Below are positions 40,023 to 54,530 of a stretch of 64,000 bases of DNA, piece by piece (position 1 is the first letter of the stretch; each line of letters opens with the position of its first letter). The position numbers and the translations under genes are program-made. Under the pieces are notes generated by a model. It was given only the letters and a program-made list of their open reading frames with translations, was not told where the DNA came from and ran no database searches. This DNA is from Procambarus clarkii (lineage: Eukaryota > Arthropoda > Malacostraca > Decapoda > Cambaridae). The stretch is taken from positions 28,388,992-28,452,991 of the forward strand of contig NC_091220.1 in NCBI RefSeq assembly GCF_040958095.1. The letters run 5' to 3'.

Positions 40023-42390
40023 GGTGTGTGAACTCAACAAGAGATTCCAGGCGGTCTTCACAATAAAACGAAGAGAAGCCCCTGCACTAAATGAGGCGGA
40101 GGCAAAGCAAGCAACCTTGGAGGAATTTGACCTCACCAGTGATGAGGTCAAAAGGTGTCTGTTGGAGCTGAATGTGACAAAGGCTGTTGGGCCTGACAGA
40201 ATCTCACCATGGATACTAAAGGAAGGTGCAGAAGCACTAAGTGTGCCACTCTCTATGGTGTATAACAGGTCACTGGAAACAGGAGACCTACCAGAAAGTT
40301 GGAAGACAGCTAACATAGTCCCAATATACAAGAAGGGTGACAGGAAAGAGGCACTGAACTACAGGCCAGCTTCCCTAACTTGTATACCATGCAAGGTGAT
40401 GGAGAAGATCGTGAGGAAAAAGCTCGTAGAGCATCTGGAGGGAAATAACTTATGCACCACAAACATGCTTTAGCTTTGATGTCCATAGGGAATGGAAAGG
40501 ATGGGGGAGGTAGAGGGATGGGGAGATGAAATTCAGGAAGAGGATGCGGGTGTAGAGAAAGAGGAGGTTTGAAAGTTCGGTGGCCTGTCCACCATGGGTT
40601 GACATTTTTGTATGTGTTGTTTGTTTGCGTATGTGTTATGTTGGGTTGTCAGTACATTGGCTGGGGGGGCTAGTGTTTGTGACCTTGTTGGTGTCCTAAA
40701 GCACTAGAGCCGATGGAGTTGGCTGAAGGAGGCTAATCTTAGCAACATCAGGGTAGTTACACTTCTGATGCCACGACAAATGGTTTTTTGGTTTTATATT
40801 TTTTGTAGGAGTTTTATTTATTTATTTATTATTATTATTATTTTTTTTTATATATTTGTTTATTTATTTTTTCTTTATTCTTCATTTGGTGTAGATCGGG
40901 TCCGGGATGGGCCACTCATCTGGGTCGTCTGGCAGGCCGCTTAGTATTTGAGGTCTTGGGAAGGCCTCATCATGGATGTGTCTGATCACTTTTTGTTGGA
41001 GAGTGATTCTTCTGGTTCTGTGTGGTGGTTCGTGGATCTCATAGTCGCTGGTGGTGTTTTCTGCTACGTAGGGATCTTCGGGGTCTGGGACATACATGTT
41101 CTTCATGCGGTACAGCTGTCTTCTAGCCAGGTAGCTGAGCCTGATGTTCATTGGCTTCATGTTGAGCGTCTCATGGATTTAGTCAGTTCTTACCCTGTCC
41201 ATCAGAGTCAGGCCCTCCGCAAAGCGAAGTGCTTTGTTTTGTACTCGTTGGATCTTCAGCATGTTGAATTTGTTGGTGAGGTTCAGGGGAACGTAAGGGT
41301 ATTCCAAGCTAGGCCTTATGATCATTCTGTAAAGGTGGAGCTTGATGTGGGATGGGGCTTGCTTGAAACAGAAGAGCCTCGCCAGTGAGCCCTGGGCCAT
41401 CGCTGTCTTCTGGGATACGTACTGGGAGGAGTTTAGTAGCCTGTTGAAGTTGTAACCGAGCACTGTGTTGGAGTTTGAGATGGCTATGGGTTCGCCCCTG
41501 ATTCTTATTCCCCCCTCATTTTCGATTGAGAAGGCCATACAGCCGACAGTGCTTAATTGGATCTTTTCTGGGTTAGTGGTGATACTCCATTTCCTTTCCC
41601 AGTTAGCAGTCCTGGCTAGTTCTACGTTTGCCTTACGGGTTACAGTTGCATGCTTGGCCGCTTGGCTGCTAGGGTTAGATGTTATTACGTGTGTTACGTC
41701 GTCCGCAAATTGCACGATAATGGTGTCCCTATACTCTGGTTGGGGCAGGTCATTTACAAAGATGTTGAAGAGAACCGGGCTCAAGCATGATCCTTGGGGG
41801 ACTCCAGCTGTTGGGGTGAAGGCTGCGGCCTCTTTTGCCTTGAAGCTGGGGGTAACTTGCCTATTCTTAAGGAAATTTCTGATCAGCCTGAGGAGGGTCT
41901 AGTTTTGCGCTGGTAAGTCTGCTAATTTGTACACAAGACCATCGTGCCACAGGCTGTCGAAGGCCTTGTGTACGTCCCTCGTCGCAATCAAAGCTACCTG
42001 TTTTTGCTTGCGACTTGAGCTTACGGCGTCGTAGATGATGTTTATTGCGTGCTGGGTTGATCTATGTGCTCGAAAGCCAAACTGCTTTTCTGTGAAGAGA
42101 TTGTTGTACTCCATGTAGTAGTTAAGACGGTTTGACATGATTTTTTCAAAGCACTTGCCTATTGTGTCTAAGAGGGAGATTGGACGGTAGTTGCCAGGTT
42201 GGTGGGGGTCTTTCTTGGGTTTGGGAATGAATATCATCACCAACATGGGTTCAGAGATGTTAAATCGTGTCTCAAAGGTTTACTAGAATTCTATGACCAG
42301 GCAACAAAAATTAGGCAGGAAAGGGAAGGGTGGGCTGACTGCCTTTTCCTGGACTGCCAGAAAGCCTTTGACACAGTACCCCATAAAACC
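40023..42390 (+). pseudogene. Plus-strand CR1-like LINE RT, split by a second LINE
   Basis: The left piece (40023-40457) has LNVTKAVGPDRISPWIL, YNRSLETGDLPESWK and NYRPASLTCIPCKVMEK. The right piece (42248-42390) continues with QHGFR-type text, GLLEFYDQATKIRQ and DCQKAFDTVPHK, then stops at the DIRS-type repeat. The ORF1-like frame ends at 40020 and RT begins within a few bases, so the endonuclease is missing. A perfect hairpin (CACACACCT/AGGTGTGTG, 40011-40030) sits at that junction. Confidence 0.75.
40468..42237 (-). mobile_element. Jockey-like LINE, 5' truncated, with 10-bp target duplication
   Basis: Minus-strand RT: NYRPISLLDTIGKCFEK, EKQFGFRAHRSTQHA and HKAFDSLWHDGL (to 41899, TAG), then GVPQGSCLSPVLFN, QFADDVTHV and a long thumb to 41179 (stop), then a C-terminal piece to 40882. 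About 410 bases of 3' sequence with ATT/TTA runs (40810-40870) follow. CAC(A/C)AACATG flanks both sides (40458-40467, 42238-42247; one mismatch). Three in-frame stops make it inactive. The FADD box is intact. Confidence 0.85.
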
Positions 42391-42660
42391 AGCGTTGAAT
42401 GTAATGAAACGCCATTTTCTGGGTGAGCCCCGGAGGCTCCCTGGAGCTTATCGGGCTAATGTATGTTATATTAGACCGGGACATTAGCTAAGGAGTTCAG
42501 ACCTACCAGGGACCAGTGCCAGAACCTGGCTCCTTCAGAGAGGTTTCAGGAAGCAATGGCCCTGGAAAACCCCCTTGTGGTTGGGGTTTTCCTTATCTAC
42601 CATCGACTGGGGTTAGGCACCCAGAAAGGTAGGCATTACAAAACAAACCCCACATGGTAA
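42391..42660 (+). repeat. DIRS-associated terminal sequence, uninterrupted copy
   Basis: It begins accagcgttgaatgtaatg and contains ccattttctgggtgag and ggttaggcacccagaaaggt. It is the empty-site form of 28682-28750 plus 30297-30500. It truncates the plus-strand LINE RT. The next 290 bases (42661-42950) are AT-rich without a recognised gene. Confidence 0.65.
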
Positions 42661-42954
42661 AAACTAAAACAAAAAACCGAACAGTATCCGATACATAAAT
42701 GTACCAAAGCAAATGCAATTAAATATGATTTAATTAAAGACAATACAAACCAAATACGAAACTACTTGACTTAAATTATCCTTTGAAGCACTGCTGTATG
42801 CAAGTTGAAGGAGACCCTCTTACCCCATTCATAGCAAATTTCATTGGCTCTTATTGCAGTCCTAATTAATGATCTATTCAATTTTCCTCACCTAGTTCTT
42901 ACAGTAAACAATTTTTAAATTATATTGTTGCTTGTGCATTTATGTTTTTCATGT

Positions 42955-43346
42955 TTCTTACCAACTTTTCTGGAGTATGAAACAGTATGAGACAGGAGAG
43001 AACACCAACAGTCTCATACCAGACATCGCCAGACTCTGCACATCTTCCAAAATTCAAGATAATGCAGACAGACCACTTTCCTACAGCACATGGAGTAGTA
43101 ACGGCAATGGAAAAAGAACAACCAGAGCTAAACTTTCCATCACAGTCAACCTGAAAGGAGAAATAATAATGACACTACAAGACCAACAGACTGCAAATTA
43201 CTTAGAAAAATTAACAGTTCTGCAAGGGAAACCTGTATGCTTGGAAAAGCTGGACCTTTCAGAAAGACGCACACGAGTCGTGCTTTTGGGATACCCAATC
43301 GACTTTCCCCTGGATCCAGTACTAGAACACAAGCAAATCCTGAATG
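42955..43346 (+). pseudogene. LINE ORF1 RRM-like fragment cut by the minisatellite
   Basis: The plus-strand frame holds [18 protein letters not shown] followed by [20 protein letters not shown]. This is the pattern of the RNA-binding segment that opens ORF1 in several arthropod LINEs, as I recall it. It breaks off at the G-run that starts the minisatellite at about 43347. An ATG at 42932 precedes it, but the true start is unknown. Confidence 0.45.
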
Positions 43347-45163
43347 GTGGGGGGGGGGGGTAACTGGATGGATGGATTGATGGTGGGGGGAACTGGATGG
43401 ATGGATGATGGGGGGAACTGGATGGATGGATGGATAGTGGGGGGAACTGGATGGATGGTGGGGGGGAACTGGATGGATGGTGGGGGGGAACTGGATGGAT
43501 GGTGGGGGGGAACTGGATGGATGGTGGGGGAACTGGATGGATGGATGATGGGGGGAACTGGATGGATGGATGGTGGGGGTAACCGGATGGATGGATGGTG
43601 GGGGGAACTGGATGGATGGATGGTGCGGGGGAATTGGATGGATGGATAATGAGGGGAACTGAATGGATGGATGGATGGTGGGGGGGGGAACTAGATGGAT
43701 GGATGGTTGGGGGGGAACTGGATGGATGGATGGATGGTGGGGGGAAATGAATGGATGGATGGATGGTGGGGGGAAATGAATGGATGGATGGTGGGGGGGG
43801 AAATGAATGGATGGATGGTGGGGGAAAACTGAATGGATGGATGGTGGGGGGAACTGGATGGATGGATGGATGGATGGTGGGGGGAAATGGATGGATGGAT
43901 AGTGGGGGGAACTGGACGGATGGTGGGAAGGGGAACTGGATGGATGGTGGGGGGGGCACTGGATTGATGGATGGTGGGGGGATGGAACTGGATGGATGGA
44001 TGGTGGGGAGAACTGGATAGATGGATGGATGGTGGGGGGAACTGGACAGATGGATGGATACTGAGGGGGAACTGGATGGATGGATGGTGGGGGGAACTGG
44101 ATGGATGGATGGTGGGGGGGAACTGGATGGATGGATGGTGGGGGGAACTGGATGGATGGATGGATGGTGGGGGGGAACCTGGATGGATGGATTAGGGGAG
44201 AACTGGATGGATGGATGGTGGGGGAACTGGATGAATGGATGGTGGGGGAAACTGTATGGAGGGATGGATGGTGGGGGGAACTGTATGGATGGATGGTGGG
44301 GGGGAACTGTATGGAGGGATGGTAGGCGGGGGAACTGGATGGATGGATGGTGGGGGGAACTGTATGGAGGGATGGTGTGGGGGGGAACTGGATGGATGGT
44401 GGGGGGAACTGTATGGAGGGATGGATGATGGGGGGAACTGGATAGATGGATGGAAGGTGGGGGAACTGGATGGATGGATGGTGGGGGGAACTGGATGGAT
44501 GGATAGATGGTGGGGGGAACTGTATGGAGGGATGGATGGTGGGGGGAACTGTATAGCGGGAAGGATGGTGGGGGGAACTGTATGGAGGGATGGATGGTGG
44601 GGAGAACTGTATGGAGGGAGGGATGGTGGGGGGAACTGTATGGAGGGATGGAGGAATGGATGGTGGGGGGGAAATGAATGGATGGATGGATGGTGGGGGG
44701 AACTGTATGGAGGGATGGATGGTGGGGGGAAATGAATGGATGGATGGTGGGGGGAACTGGATGGATGGATGGATGGTGGAGGGGAACTGTATGGATGGAT
44801 GGATGATGGGGGGGAACTGTATGGAGGGATGGATAGTGGGGGGAACTGTATGGATGGATGGATGATGGGGGGGAACTGTATGGAGGGATGGATGGTGGGG
44901 GAAACTGTATGGAGGGATGGATGGTGGGGGGAACTGTATGGAGGGATGGATGGTGGGGGGAACTGTATGGAGGGATGGTGGGGGGGAACTGCATGGAGGG
45001 ATGGATGGTGGGGGGAACTGTATGGATGGATGGATGGTGGGGGGAACTGTATGTAGAGATGGATGGTGGGGGGGAACTGTATGGAGGGATGGATGGTGGG
45101 ATGGAACCTGGATGGATGGATGAGGGGGGAACTGGATGGATAGATGGTGGGGGAACTGGATGA

Positions 45164-48100
45164 ATGGATGGTGGGGGGAACTGTATGGAGGGATGGATGG
45201 TGGGGGGGAACTGTATGGAGGGATGGTGGGGGAGAACTGTATGGAGGGAGGGATGGTGGGGGGAACTGTATGGAGGGATGGATGGTGGGGGGAACTGTAT
45301 GGAGGGATGGATGGTAGGGGGGGAACTGTATGGAGGGATGGATGGTGGGGGGAACTGTATGGAGGGAGGGATGGTGGGGGGATTTGTATGGATGGATGGA
45401 TGGTGGGGATAACTGTATGGAGGGATGGATGGTGGGGGGAACTGTATGGAGGGATGGATGGTAGGGGGGGAACTGTATGGAGGGATGGATGGTGGGGGGA
45501 ACTGTATGGAGGGATGGATGGTGGGGGGAACTGTATGGAGGGATGGATGGTAGGGGGGAACTGTATGGAGGGATGGATGGTGGGGGGAACTGTATGGAGG
45601 GATGGATGGTGGGGGGAACTGTATGGAGGGATGGATGGTGGGGGGAACTGTATGGAGGGATGGATGGTGGGGGGAACTGTATGGAGGGATGGTGGGGGGG
45701 GAACTGTATGGATGGATGGATGGTGGGGGGAACTGTATGGAGGGATGGATGGTGGGGGGAACTGTATGGAGGGATGGATGGTGGGGGGAACAGTATGGAG
45801 GGATTGTGGGGGGGAACTGTATGGAGGGATGGATGGTGGGGGGAACTGTATGGAGGGATGGATGGTGGGGGGGAACAGTATGGATGGATGGTGGGGGGGA
45901 TCTGTATGGAGGGATGGATGGTGGGGGGTACTGTATGGAGGGAGGGATGGTGGGGGGAACTGTATGTAAGGATGGTGGGGGGAACTGTATGGAGGGATGG
46001 ATGGTGGGGGGAACTGTATGGAGGGAGGGATGGTGGGGGGAACTGTATGGAGGGAAGGATGGTGGGGGGAACTGTATGGAGGGATGGATGGTGGGGGGGA
46101 ACTGTATGGAGGGATGGATGGTGGGGGAACTGTATGGAGGGATGGATGGTGGGGTGAACTGTATGGAGGGATGGATGGTGGGGGGAACTGTATGGAGGGA
46201 TGGATGGTGGGGGGGGAACTGTATGGAGGGATGGATGTTGGGGGGAACTGTATGGAGGGATGGTGGGGGGAACTGTATGGAGGAATGGATAGTGGGGGGA
46301 ACTGTATGGAGGGATGGATGGTGGGGGGGAACTGTATGGAGAGATGGATGGTGGGGGAACTGTATGGAGGGATGGATAGTGGGGGGAACTGTATGGAGGG
46401 ATGGATGGTGGGGTGAACTGTATGGAGGGATGGATGGTGGGGGGGAATTGTATGGAGGGATGGATGGTGGGGGGAACTGTATGGAGGGATGGATGGTGGG
46501 GGGAACTGTATGGAGGGATGGATGGTGGGGGGGAACTGTATGGAGGGATGGTGGGGGGGAACCTGGATGGATGGATGAGGGGGGGAACTGGATGGATAGA
46601 TGGTGGGGGAACTGGATGAATGGATGGTGGGGGGAACTGTATGGAGGGATGGATGGTGGGGGGAACTGTATGGAGGGATGGACGGTGGGGGGGAACTGTA
46701 TGGAGGGATGGATGGTGGGGGGAACTGTATGGAGGGATGGTGGGGGGGGGAACTGTATGGAGGGAGGGATGGTGGGGGGAACTGTATGGAGGGATGGATG
46801 GTGGGGGGGAACTGTATGGAGGGATGGTGGGGGGAACTGTATGGAGGAATGGATGGTGGGGGGAACTGTATGGAGGGATGGATGGTGGGGGTAACTGTAT
46901 GGAGGGATGGTGGGGGAACTGTATGGAGGAATGGATGGTGCGGGGAACTGGATGGATGGATGGATGGTAGGGGGAACTGTATGGAAGGATGGTGGGGGGA
47001 ACTGTATGGAGGGATGGATGGTAGGGGGAACTGTATGGAGGGATGGATGGTGGGGGGAACTGTATGGAGGGATGGATGGTGAGGGGAACTGTATGGAGGG
47101 ATGGATGGTGGGGGGAACTGTATGGAGGGATGGATGGTGAGGGGAACTGTATGGAGGGATGGATGGTGGGGGGAACTGTATGGAGGGATGGTGGGGGGGG
47201 GAACTGTATGGAGGGATGGATGGTGGGGGGAACTGGATGGATGGATGGATGTTAGGGGGAACTGTATGGAAGGATGGTGGGGGGAACTGTATGGAGGGAT
47301 GGATGGTAGGGGGAACTGTATGGAGGGATGGATGGTGGGGGGAACTGTATGGAGGGATGGTGGGGGAACTGTATGGAGGAATGGATGGTGGGGGGAACTG
47401 TATGGAGGGATGGATGGTGGGGGGAACTGTATGGAGGGATGGTGGGGGGGGGAACTGTATGGAGGGATGGATGGTGCGGGGAACTGGATGGATGGATGGA
47501 TGGTAGGGGGAACTGTATGGAAGGATGGTGGGGGGAACTGTATGGAGGGATGGATGGTAGGGGGAACTGTATGGAGGGATGGATGGTGGGGGGAACTGTA
47601 TGGAGGGATGGATGGTGAGGGGAACTGTATGGAGGGATGGATGGTGGGGGGAACTGTATGGAGGGATGGATGGTGAGGGGAACTGTATGGAGGGATGGAT
47701 GGTAGGGGGAACTGTATGGAGGGATGGTGGGGGGAACTGTATGGAGGGATGGATGGTAGGGGGAACTGTATGGAGGGATGGATGGTGGGGAGGAACTGGA
47801 TGGAGGGATGGATGGTGGGGGGAACTGTATGGAGGGATGGTGGGGGGAACTGTATGGAGGGATGGATGGTGGGGGGAACTGAATGGAGGGATGGAAGGTG
47901 GGGGGGAACTGTATGGAGGGATGGATGGTGGGGGGAACTGTATGGAGGGATGGATGGTGGGGGGAACTGAATGGAGGGATGGATGGTGGGGGGGAACTGT
48001 ATGGAGGGATGGATGGTGGGGGGAACTGTATGGAGGGATGGATGGTGGGGGGGAACTGTATGGAGGGATGGATGGTGGGGGGAACTGAATGGAGGGATGG

Positions 48101-49000
48101 ATGGTGGGGGGGAACTGTATGGAGGGATGGATGGTGGGGGGAACTGTATGGAGGGATGGATGGTGGGGGGGAACTGTATGGAGGGATGGATAGTGGGGGA
48201 AAATGAATGGATGGATGGTGGGGGGAACTGTATGGATGGATGGATGGTGGGGGGGAACTGGATGGAGGGATGGTGGGGGGGAACTGTATGGAGGGATGGT
48301 TGGTGGGGGGAACTGTATGGATGGATGGACGGTGGTTGGAACTGTATGGATGGATGGATGGTGGGGGGGAACTGTATGGAGGGATGGTGGGGGGAACTGT
48401 ATGGAGGGATGGATGGTGGGGGGGAACTGTACGGAAGGATGGATGGTGGGGGAACTGTATGGAGGGATGGATGGTGGGGGGAACTGGAAGGATGGATGGA
48501 TGGAGGGGGGAACTGGATGGAGGGATGGATGGTGGGGGGAACTGGATGGATGGATGGTGGGGGGAACTGTATGGAGGGATGGATGGTGGGGGGAACTGTA
48601 TGGAGGGATGGATGGTGGGGGGAACTGGAAGGATGGATGGATGGAGGGGGGAACTGGATGGAGGGATGGATGGTGGGGGGAACTGGATGGATGGATGGTG
48701 CGGGGAACTGGATGGAGGGATGGATGGTGAGGGGAACTGGAAGGATATATGGTGGGGGGAACTGTATGGAGGGATGGATGGTGGGGGGAACTGTATGGAG
48801 GAATAGTGGGGGGAACTGTATGGAGGGATGGATGGTGGGGGGAACTGTATGGAGGGATGGATGGTGGGGGGAACTGTATGGAGGGATGGATGGTGGGGGG
48901 GAACTGTATGGAGGGATGGATGGTGGGGGGAACTGTATGGAGGGATGGATGGTGGGGGAGGAACTGGATGGATGGATGGTGGGGGGGAACTGGATGGATG
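45164..49000. repeat. Large duplicated block within the minisatellite (second copy about 56690-60100)
   Basis: Rare variants recur in order: a gatttgtatgg/gataactg pair at 45381 and 56894, a gaacagtatgg variant at 45788 and 57301 (offset 11,513), and ggatatatggtg at 48743 and 59825 (offset 11,082). The offset change of about 431 bases means an internal deletion in the right copy or expansion in the left one. Confidence 0.85.
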
Positions 49001-50249
49001 GATGGTGGGGGGGAACTGGATGGATGGATGGTGGGGGGGAACTGGATGGATGGATTGTGGGGGGGAACTGGATGGATGGATGGTGGGGGGGAACTGGATG
49101 GATGGATGGTGGGGGGAACTGGATGGATGGATGGTGGGGGGGAACTGGATGGAGGGATGGATGGTGGGGGGGAACTGGATGGATGGATGGTGGGGAAACT
49201 GGATGGAGGGATGGATGGTGGGGGGAACTGGACGGATGGATGGTGGGAACTGGATGGATGGATGGATGGTGGGGGAGGAACTGGATGGATGGATGGTGGG
49301 GGGGAACTGGATGGATGGATGGTGGGGGGAACTGGATGGATGGATGGTGAGGGGAACTGTAAGGAGGGATGGATAGTGGGGGGAACTGGATGGATGGATG
49401 GTGGGGGGGAACTGGATGGATGGATGGTGGGGGGAACTGTATGGATGGATGGTGGGGGGAACTGGATGGATGGATGGTGGGGGGAACTGTATGGAGGGAT
49501 AGTGGGGGGAACTGTATGGAGGGATGGTGGGGGAACTGGATGGATGGATGGTGGTGGGGAACTGGATGGATGGATGGTGGGGGGAACTGGATGGATGGAT
49601 GGTGGGGGGAACTGTATGGAGGGATGGTGGGGGGAACTGTATGGATGGATGGTGGGGGGAACTGTATGGAGGGATGGTGGGGGGAACTGTATGGAGGGAT
49701 GGATGGGGGGAACTGTATGGAGGGATAGTGGGGGGAACTGGATTGATGGATGGTGGGGGGAACTGGGTGGATGTATGGTGGGGGAACTGTATGGAGGGAT
49801 GGTAGGGGGGAACTGGATGGATGGATGGTGGGGGGAACTGTATGAAGGGATGGATGGTGGGGGAACTGGAGGAATGGATGGTGGGGGGAACTGGATGGAG
49901 GGATGGATAGTGGGGGGAACTGGATGGATGGATGGTGGGGGGAACTGTATGGAGGGATGGTGGGGGAACTGTATGGAAGGATGGTGGGGGGAACTGGATG
50001 GATGGATGGTGGGGGGAACTGGATGGATGGATGGTGGGGGGAACTGGATGGATGGATAGTGGGGGGAACTGGATGGATGGATGGTGGGGGGAACTGTAAG
50101 GAGGGATGGGTTGGGGAACTGTATGGAGGGATGGTGGGGGGAACTGTATGGTGGGATGGTGGGGGGAACTGGATGGATGGATGGTGGGGGGAACTGGGTG
50201 GATGGATGGTGGGGGGAACTGGATGGATGGATGGTGGGGGGAACTGGAT

Positions 50250-53200
50250 GGATGGATGGTGGGGGGGATCTGGAATGAGGGATGGATAGCGGGGGGGAAC
50301 TGGATGGATGGATGGTGGGGGGAACTGGATGGAGGGATGGATGGTGGAGGGAACTAGATGGATGGATGGTGGGGAGGAACTGGATGGATGGATGGTGTGG
50401 GGAACTGTATGGAGGGATGGATGGTGGGGGGTAACTGGATGGATGGATGGTGGGGGGAACTGGATGGATGGATGGATGTAGGGGGGAACTGTATGGATGG
50501 ATGGATGGTGGGGGGAACTGTATGGATGGATGGATGGTCGGGGGGAACTGTATGGATGGATGGATGGTGGGGGGAACTGGATGGATGGATGGTCGGGGGA
50601 ACTGGATGGATGGATGGTGGGGGGAACTGGATGGATGGATGGTGGGGGGAACTGGATGGATGGATGGTGGGGGGAACTGGATGGATGGATGGTGGGGGAA
50701 CTGGATGGATGGATGGTGGGGGGAACTGTAAGGAAGTATGGTGGGGGGAACTGTATGGAGGGATGGTGGGGGGAACTGTATGGAGGGATGGTGGGGGGAA
50801 CTGGATGGATGGATGGTGGGGGGAACTGGGTGGATGGATGGTGGGGGGAACTGGATGGATGGATGGTGGGGGGAATTGGATGGATGGATGGTGGGGGGGA
50901 ACTGGAATGAGGGATGGATAGTGGAGGGGAACTGGATGGATGGATGGTGGGGGGAACTGGATGGAGGGATGGATAGTGGAGGGAACTAGATGGATGGATG
51001 GTGGGGAGGAACTGGATGGATGGATGGTGGGGGGAACTGTATGGAGGGATGGATGGTGGGGGGAAACTGGATGGATGGATGGTGGGGGGAACTGGATGGA
51101 TGGATGGATGTAGGGGGGAACTGTATGGATGGATGGATGGTGGGGGGAACTGTATGGATGGATGGATGGTCGGGGGGAACTGTATGGATGGATGGATGGT
51201 GGGGGGAACTGGATGGATGGATGGTGGGGGGAACTGGATGGATGGATGGATGGTGGGTGGAACTGTATGGAGGGATGGATGGTGGGTGGAACTGTATGGA
51301 GGGATGGATGGTGGGGGGGAACTGGATGGATGGATGGTGGGGGGAACTGTATGAAGGGATGGATGGTGGGGGAACTGGAGGAATGGATGGTGGGGGGAAC
51401 TGGATGGAGGGATGGATGGTGGGGGGAACTGGATGGATGGATGGTGGGGGGAACTGTATGGAGGGATGGTGGGGGGAACTGTATGGAAGGATGGTGGGGG
51501 GAACTGGATGGATGGATGGTGGGGGGAACTGGATGGATGGATGGTGGGGGGAACTGGATGGATGGATAGTGGGGGGAACTGGATGGATGGATGGTGGGGG
51601 GAACTGTAAGGAGGGATGGGTTGGGGAACTGTATGGAGGGATGGTGGGGGGAACTGTATGGAGGGATGGTGGGGGGAACTGGATGGATGGATGGTGGGGG
51701 GAACTGGGTGGATGGATGGTGGGGGGAACTGGATGGATGGATGGTGGGGGGGAACTGGATGGATGGATGGTGGGGGGGAACTGGAATGAGGGATGGATAG
51801 CGGGGGGGAACTGGATGGATGGATGGTGGGGGGAACTGGATGGAGGGATGGATGGTGGAGGGAACTAGATGGATGGATGGTGGGGAGGAACTGGATGGAT
51901 GGATGGTGTGGGGAACTGTATGGAGGGATGGATGGTGGGGGGTAACTGGATGGATGGATGGTGGGGGGAACTGGATGGATGGATGGATGTAGGGGGGAAC
52001 TGTATGGATGGATGGATGGTAGGGGGAACTGTATGGATGGATGGATGGTCGGGGGGAACTGTATGGATGGATGGATGGTGGGGGGAACTGGATGGATGGA
52101 TGGTGGGGGGAACTGGATGGATGGATGGTGGGGGGAACTGGATGGATGGATGGTGGGGGGAACTGGATGGATGGATGGTGGGGGAACTGGATGGATGGAT
52201 GGTGGGGGGAACTGTAAGGAAGTATGGTGGGGGGAACTGTATGGAGGGATGGTGGGGGGAACTGTATGGAGGGATGGTGGGGGGAACTGGATGGATGGAT
52301 GGTGGGGAGAACTGGGTGGATGGATGGTGGGGGGAACTGGATGGATGGATGGTGGGGGGAATTGGATGGATGGATGGTAGGGGGGAACTGGAATGAGGGA
52401 TGGATAGTGGAGGGGAACTGGATGGATGGATGGTGGGGGGAACTGGATGGAGGGATGGATGGTGGAGGGAACTAGATGGATGGATGGTGGGGAGGAACTG
52501 GATGGATGGATGGTGGGGGGAACTGTATGGAGGGATGGATGGTGGGGGGGAACTGGATGGATGGATGGTGGGGGGAACTGGATGGATGGATGGATGTAGG
52601 GGGGAACTGTATGGATGGATGGATGGTGGGGGGAACTGTATGGATGGATGGATGGTCGGGGGGAACTGTATGGATGGATGGATGGTGGGGGGAACTGGAT
52701 GGATGGATGGAGGGGGGAACTGGATGGATGGATGGATGGTGGGTGGAACTGTATGGAGGGATGGATGGTGGGTGGAACTGTATGGAGGGATGGATGGTGG
52801 GGGGGAACTGGATGGATGGATGGATGGGGGGGAACTGGATGGAGGGATGGATGGTGGGGGGGAACTGGATGGAGGGATGGATGGTGGGGGGAACTGGATG
52901 GATGGATGGTCGGGGGAACTGGATGGATGGATGGTGGGGGGAACTGGATGGATGGATGGTGGGGGGAACTGGATGGATGGATGGTGGGGGGAACTGGATG
53001 GATGGATGGTGGGGGGAACTGGATGGATGGATGGTGGGGGGGAACTGGAATGAGGGATGGATAGCGGGGGGGAACTGGATGGATGGATGGTGGGGGGAAC
53101 TGGATGGAGGGATGGATGGTGGAGGGAACTAGATGGATGGATGGTGGGGAGGAACTGGATGGATGGATGGTGTGGGGAACTGTATGGAGGGATGGATGGT

Positions 53201-54530
53201 GGGGGGTAACTGGATGGATGGATGGTGGGGGGAACTGGATGGATGGATGGATGTAGGGGGGAACTGTATGGATGGATGGATGGTAGGGGGAACTGTATGG
53301 ATGGATGGATGGTCGGGGGGAACTGTATGGATGGATGGATGGTGGGGGGAACTGGATGGATGGATGGTCGGGGGAACTGGATGGATGGATGGTGGGGGGA
53401 ACTGGATGGATGGATGGTGGGGGGAACTGGATGGATGGATGGTGGGGGGAACTGGATGGATGGATGGTGGGGGAACTGGATGGATGGATGGTGGGGGGAA
53501 CTGTAAGGAAGTATGGTGGGGGGAACTGTATGGAGGGATGGTGGGGGGAACTGTATGGAGGGATGGTGGGGGGAACTGGATGGATGGATGGTGGGGGGAA
53601 CTGGGTGGATGGATGGTGGGGGGAACTGGATGGATGGATGGTGGGGGGAATTGGATGGATGGATGGTAGGGGGGAACTGGAATGAGGGATGGATAGTGGA
53701 GGGGAACTGGATGGATGGATGGTGGGGGGAACTGGATGGAGGGATGGATGGTGGAGGGAACTAGATGGATGGATGGTGGGGAGGAACTGGATGGATCGAT
53801 GGTGGGGGGAACTGTATGGAGGGATGGATGGTGGGGGGGAACTGGATGGATGGATGGTGGGGGGAACTGGATGGATGGATGGATGTAGGGGGGAACTGTA
53901 TGGATGGATGGATGGTGGGGGGAACTTTATGGATGGATGGATGGTCGGGGGGAACTGTATGGATGGATGGATGGTGGGGGGAACTGGATGGATGGATGGT
54001 GGGGGGAACTGGATGGATGGATGGATGGTGGGTGGAACTGTATGGAGGGATGGATGGTGGGTGGAACTGTATGGAGGGATGGATGGTGGGGGGGAACTGG
54101 ATGGATGGATGGATGGGGGGGAACTGGATGGAGGGATGGATGGTGGGGGGGAACTGGATGGAGGGATGGATGGTGGGGGGAACTGGATGGATGGATGGTC
54201 GGGGGAACTGGATGGATGGATGGTGGGGGAACTGGATGGATGGATGGTGGGGGGAACTGTAAGGAAGTATGGTGGGGGGAACTGTATGGAGGGATGGTGG
54301 GGGGAACTGTATGGAGGGATGGTTGGGGGAACTGGATGGATGGATGGTGGGGGGAACTGGGTGGATGGATGGTGGGGGGAACTGGATGGATGGATGGTGG
54401 GGGGAATTGGATGGATGGATGGTGGGGGGGAACTGGAATGAGGGATGGATAGTGGAGGGGAACTGGATGGATGGATGGTGGGGGGAACTGGATGGAGGGA
54501 TGGATGGTGGAGGGAACTAGATGGATGGAT
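50250..54530. repeat. Higher-order repeat domain, units about 0.6-0.9 kb
   Basis: The rare word ctggaatgagggatgg occurs at 50270, 50902, 51781, 52388, 53045, 53677 and 54433, and again at 56589, 61231, 61803 (variant) and 62631. Spacings inside the domain are 632, 879, 607, 657, 632 and 756. Another rare word, gatgggttgggg, occurs at 50105 and 51615, about 1,510 apart. Confidence 0.85.
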
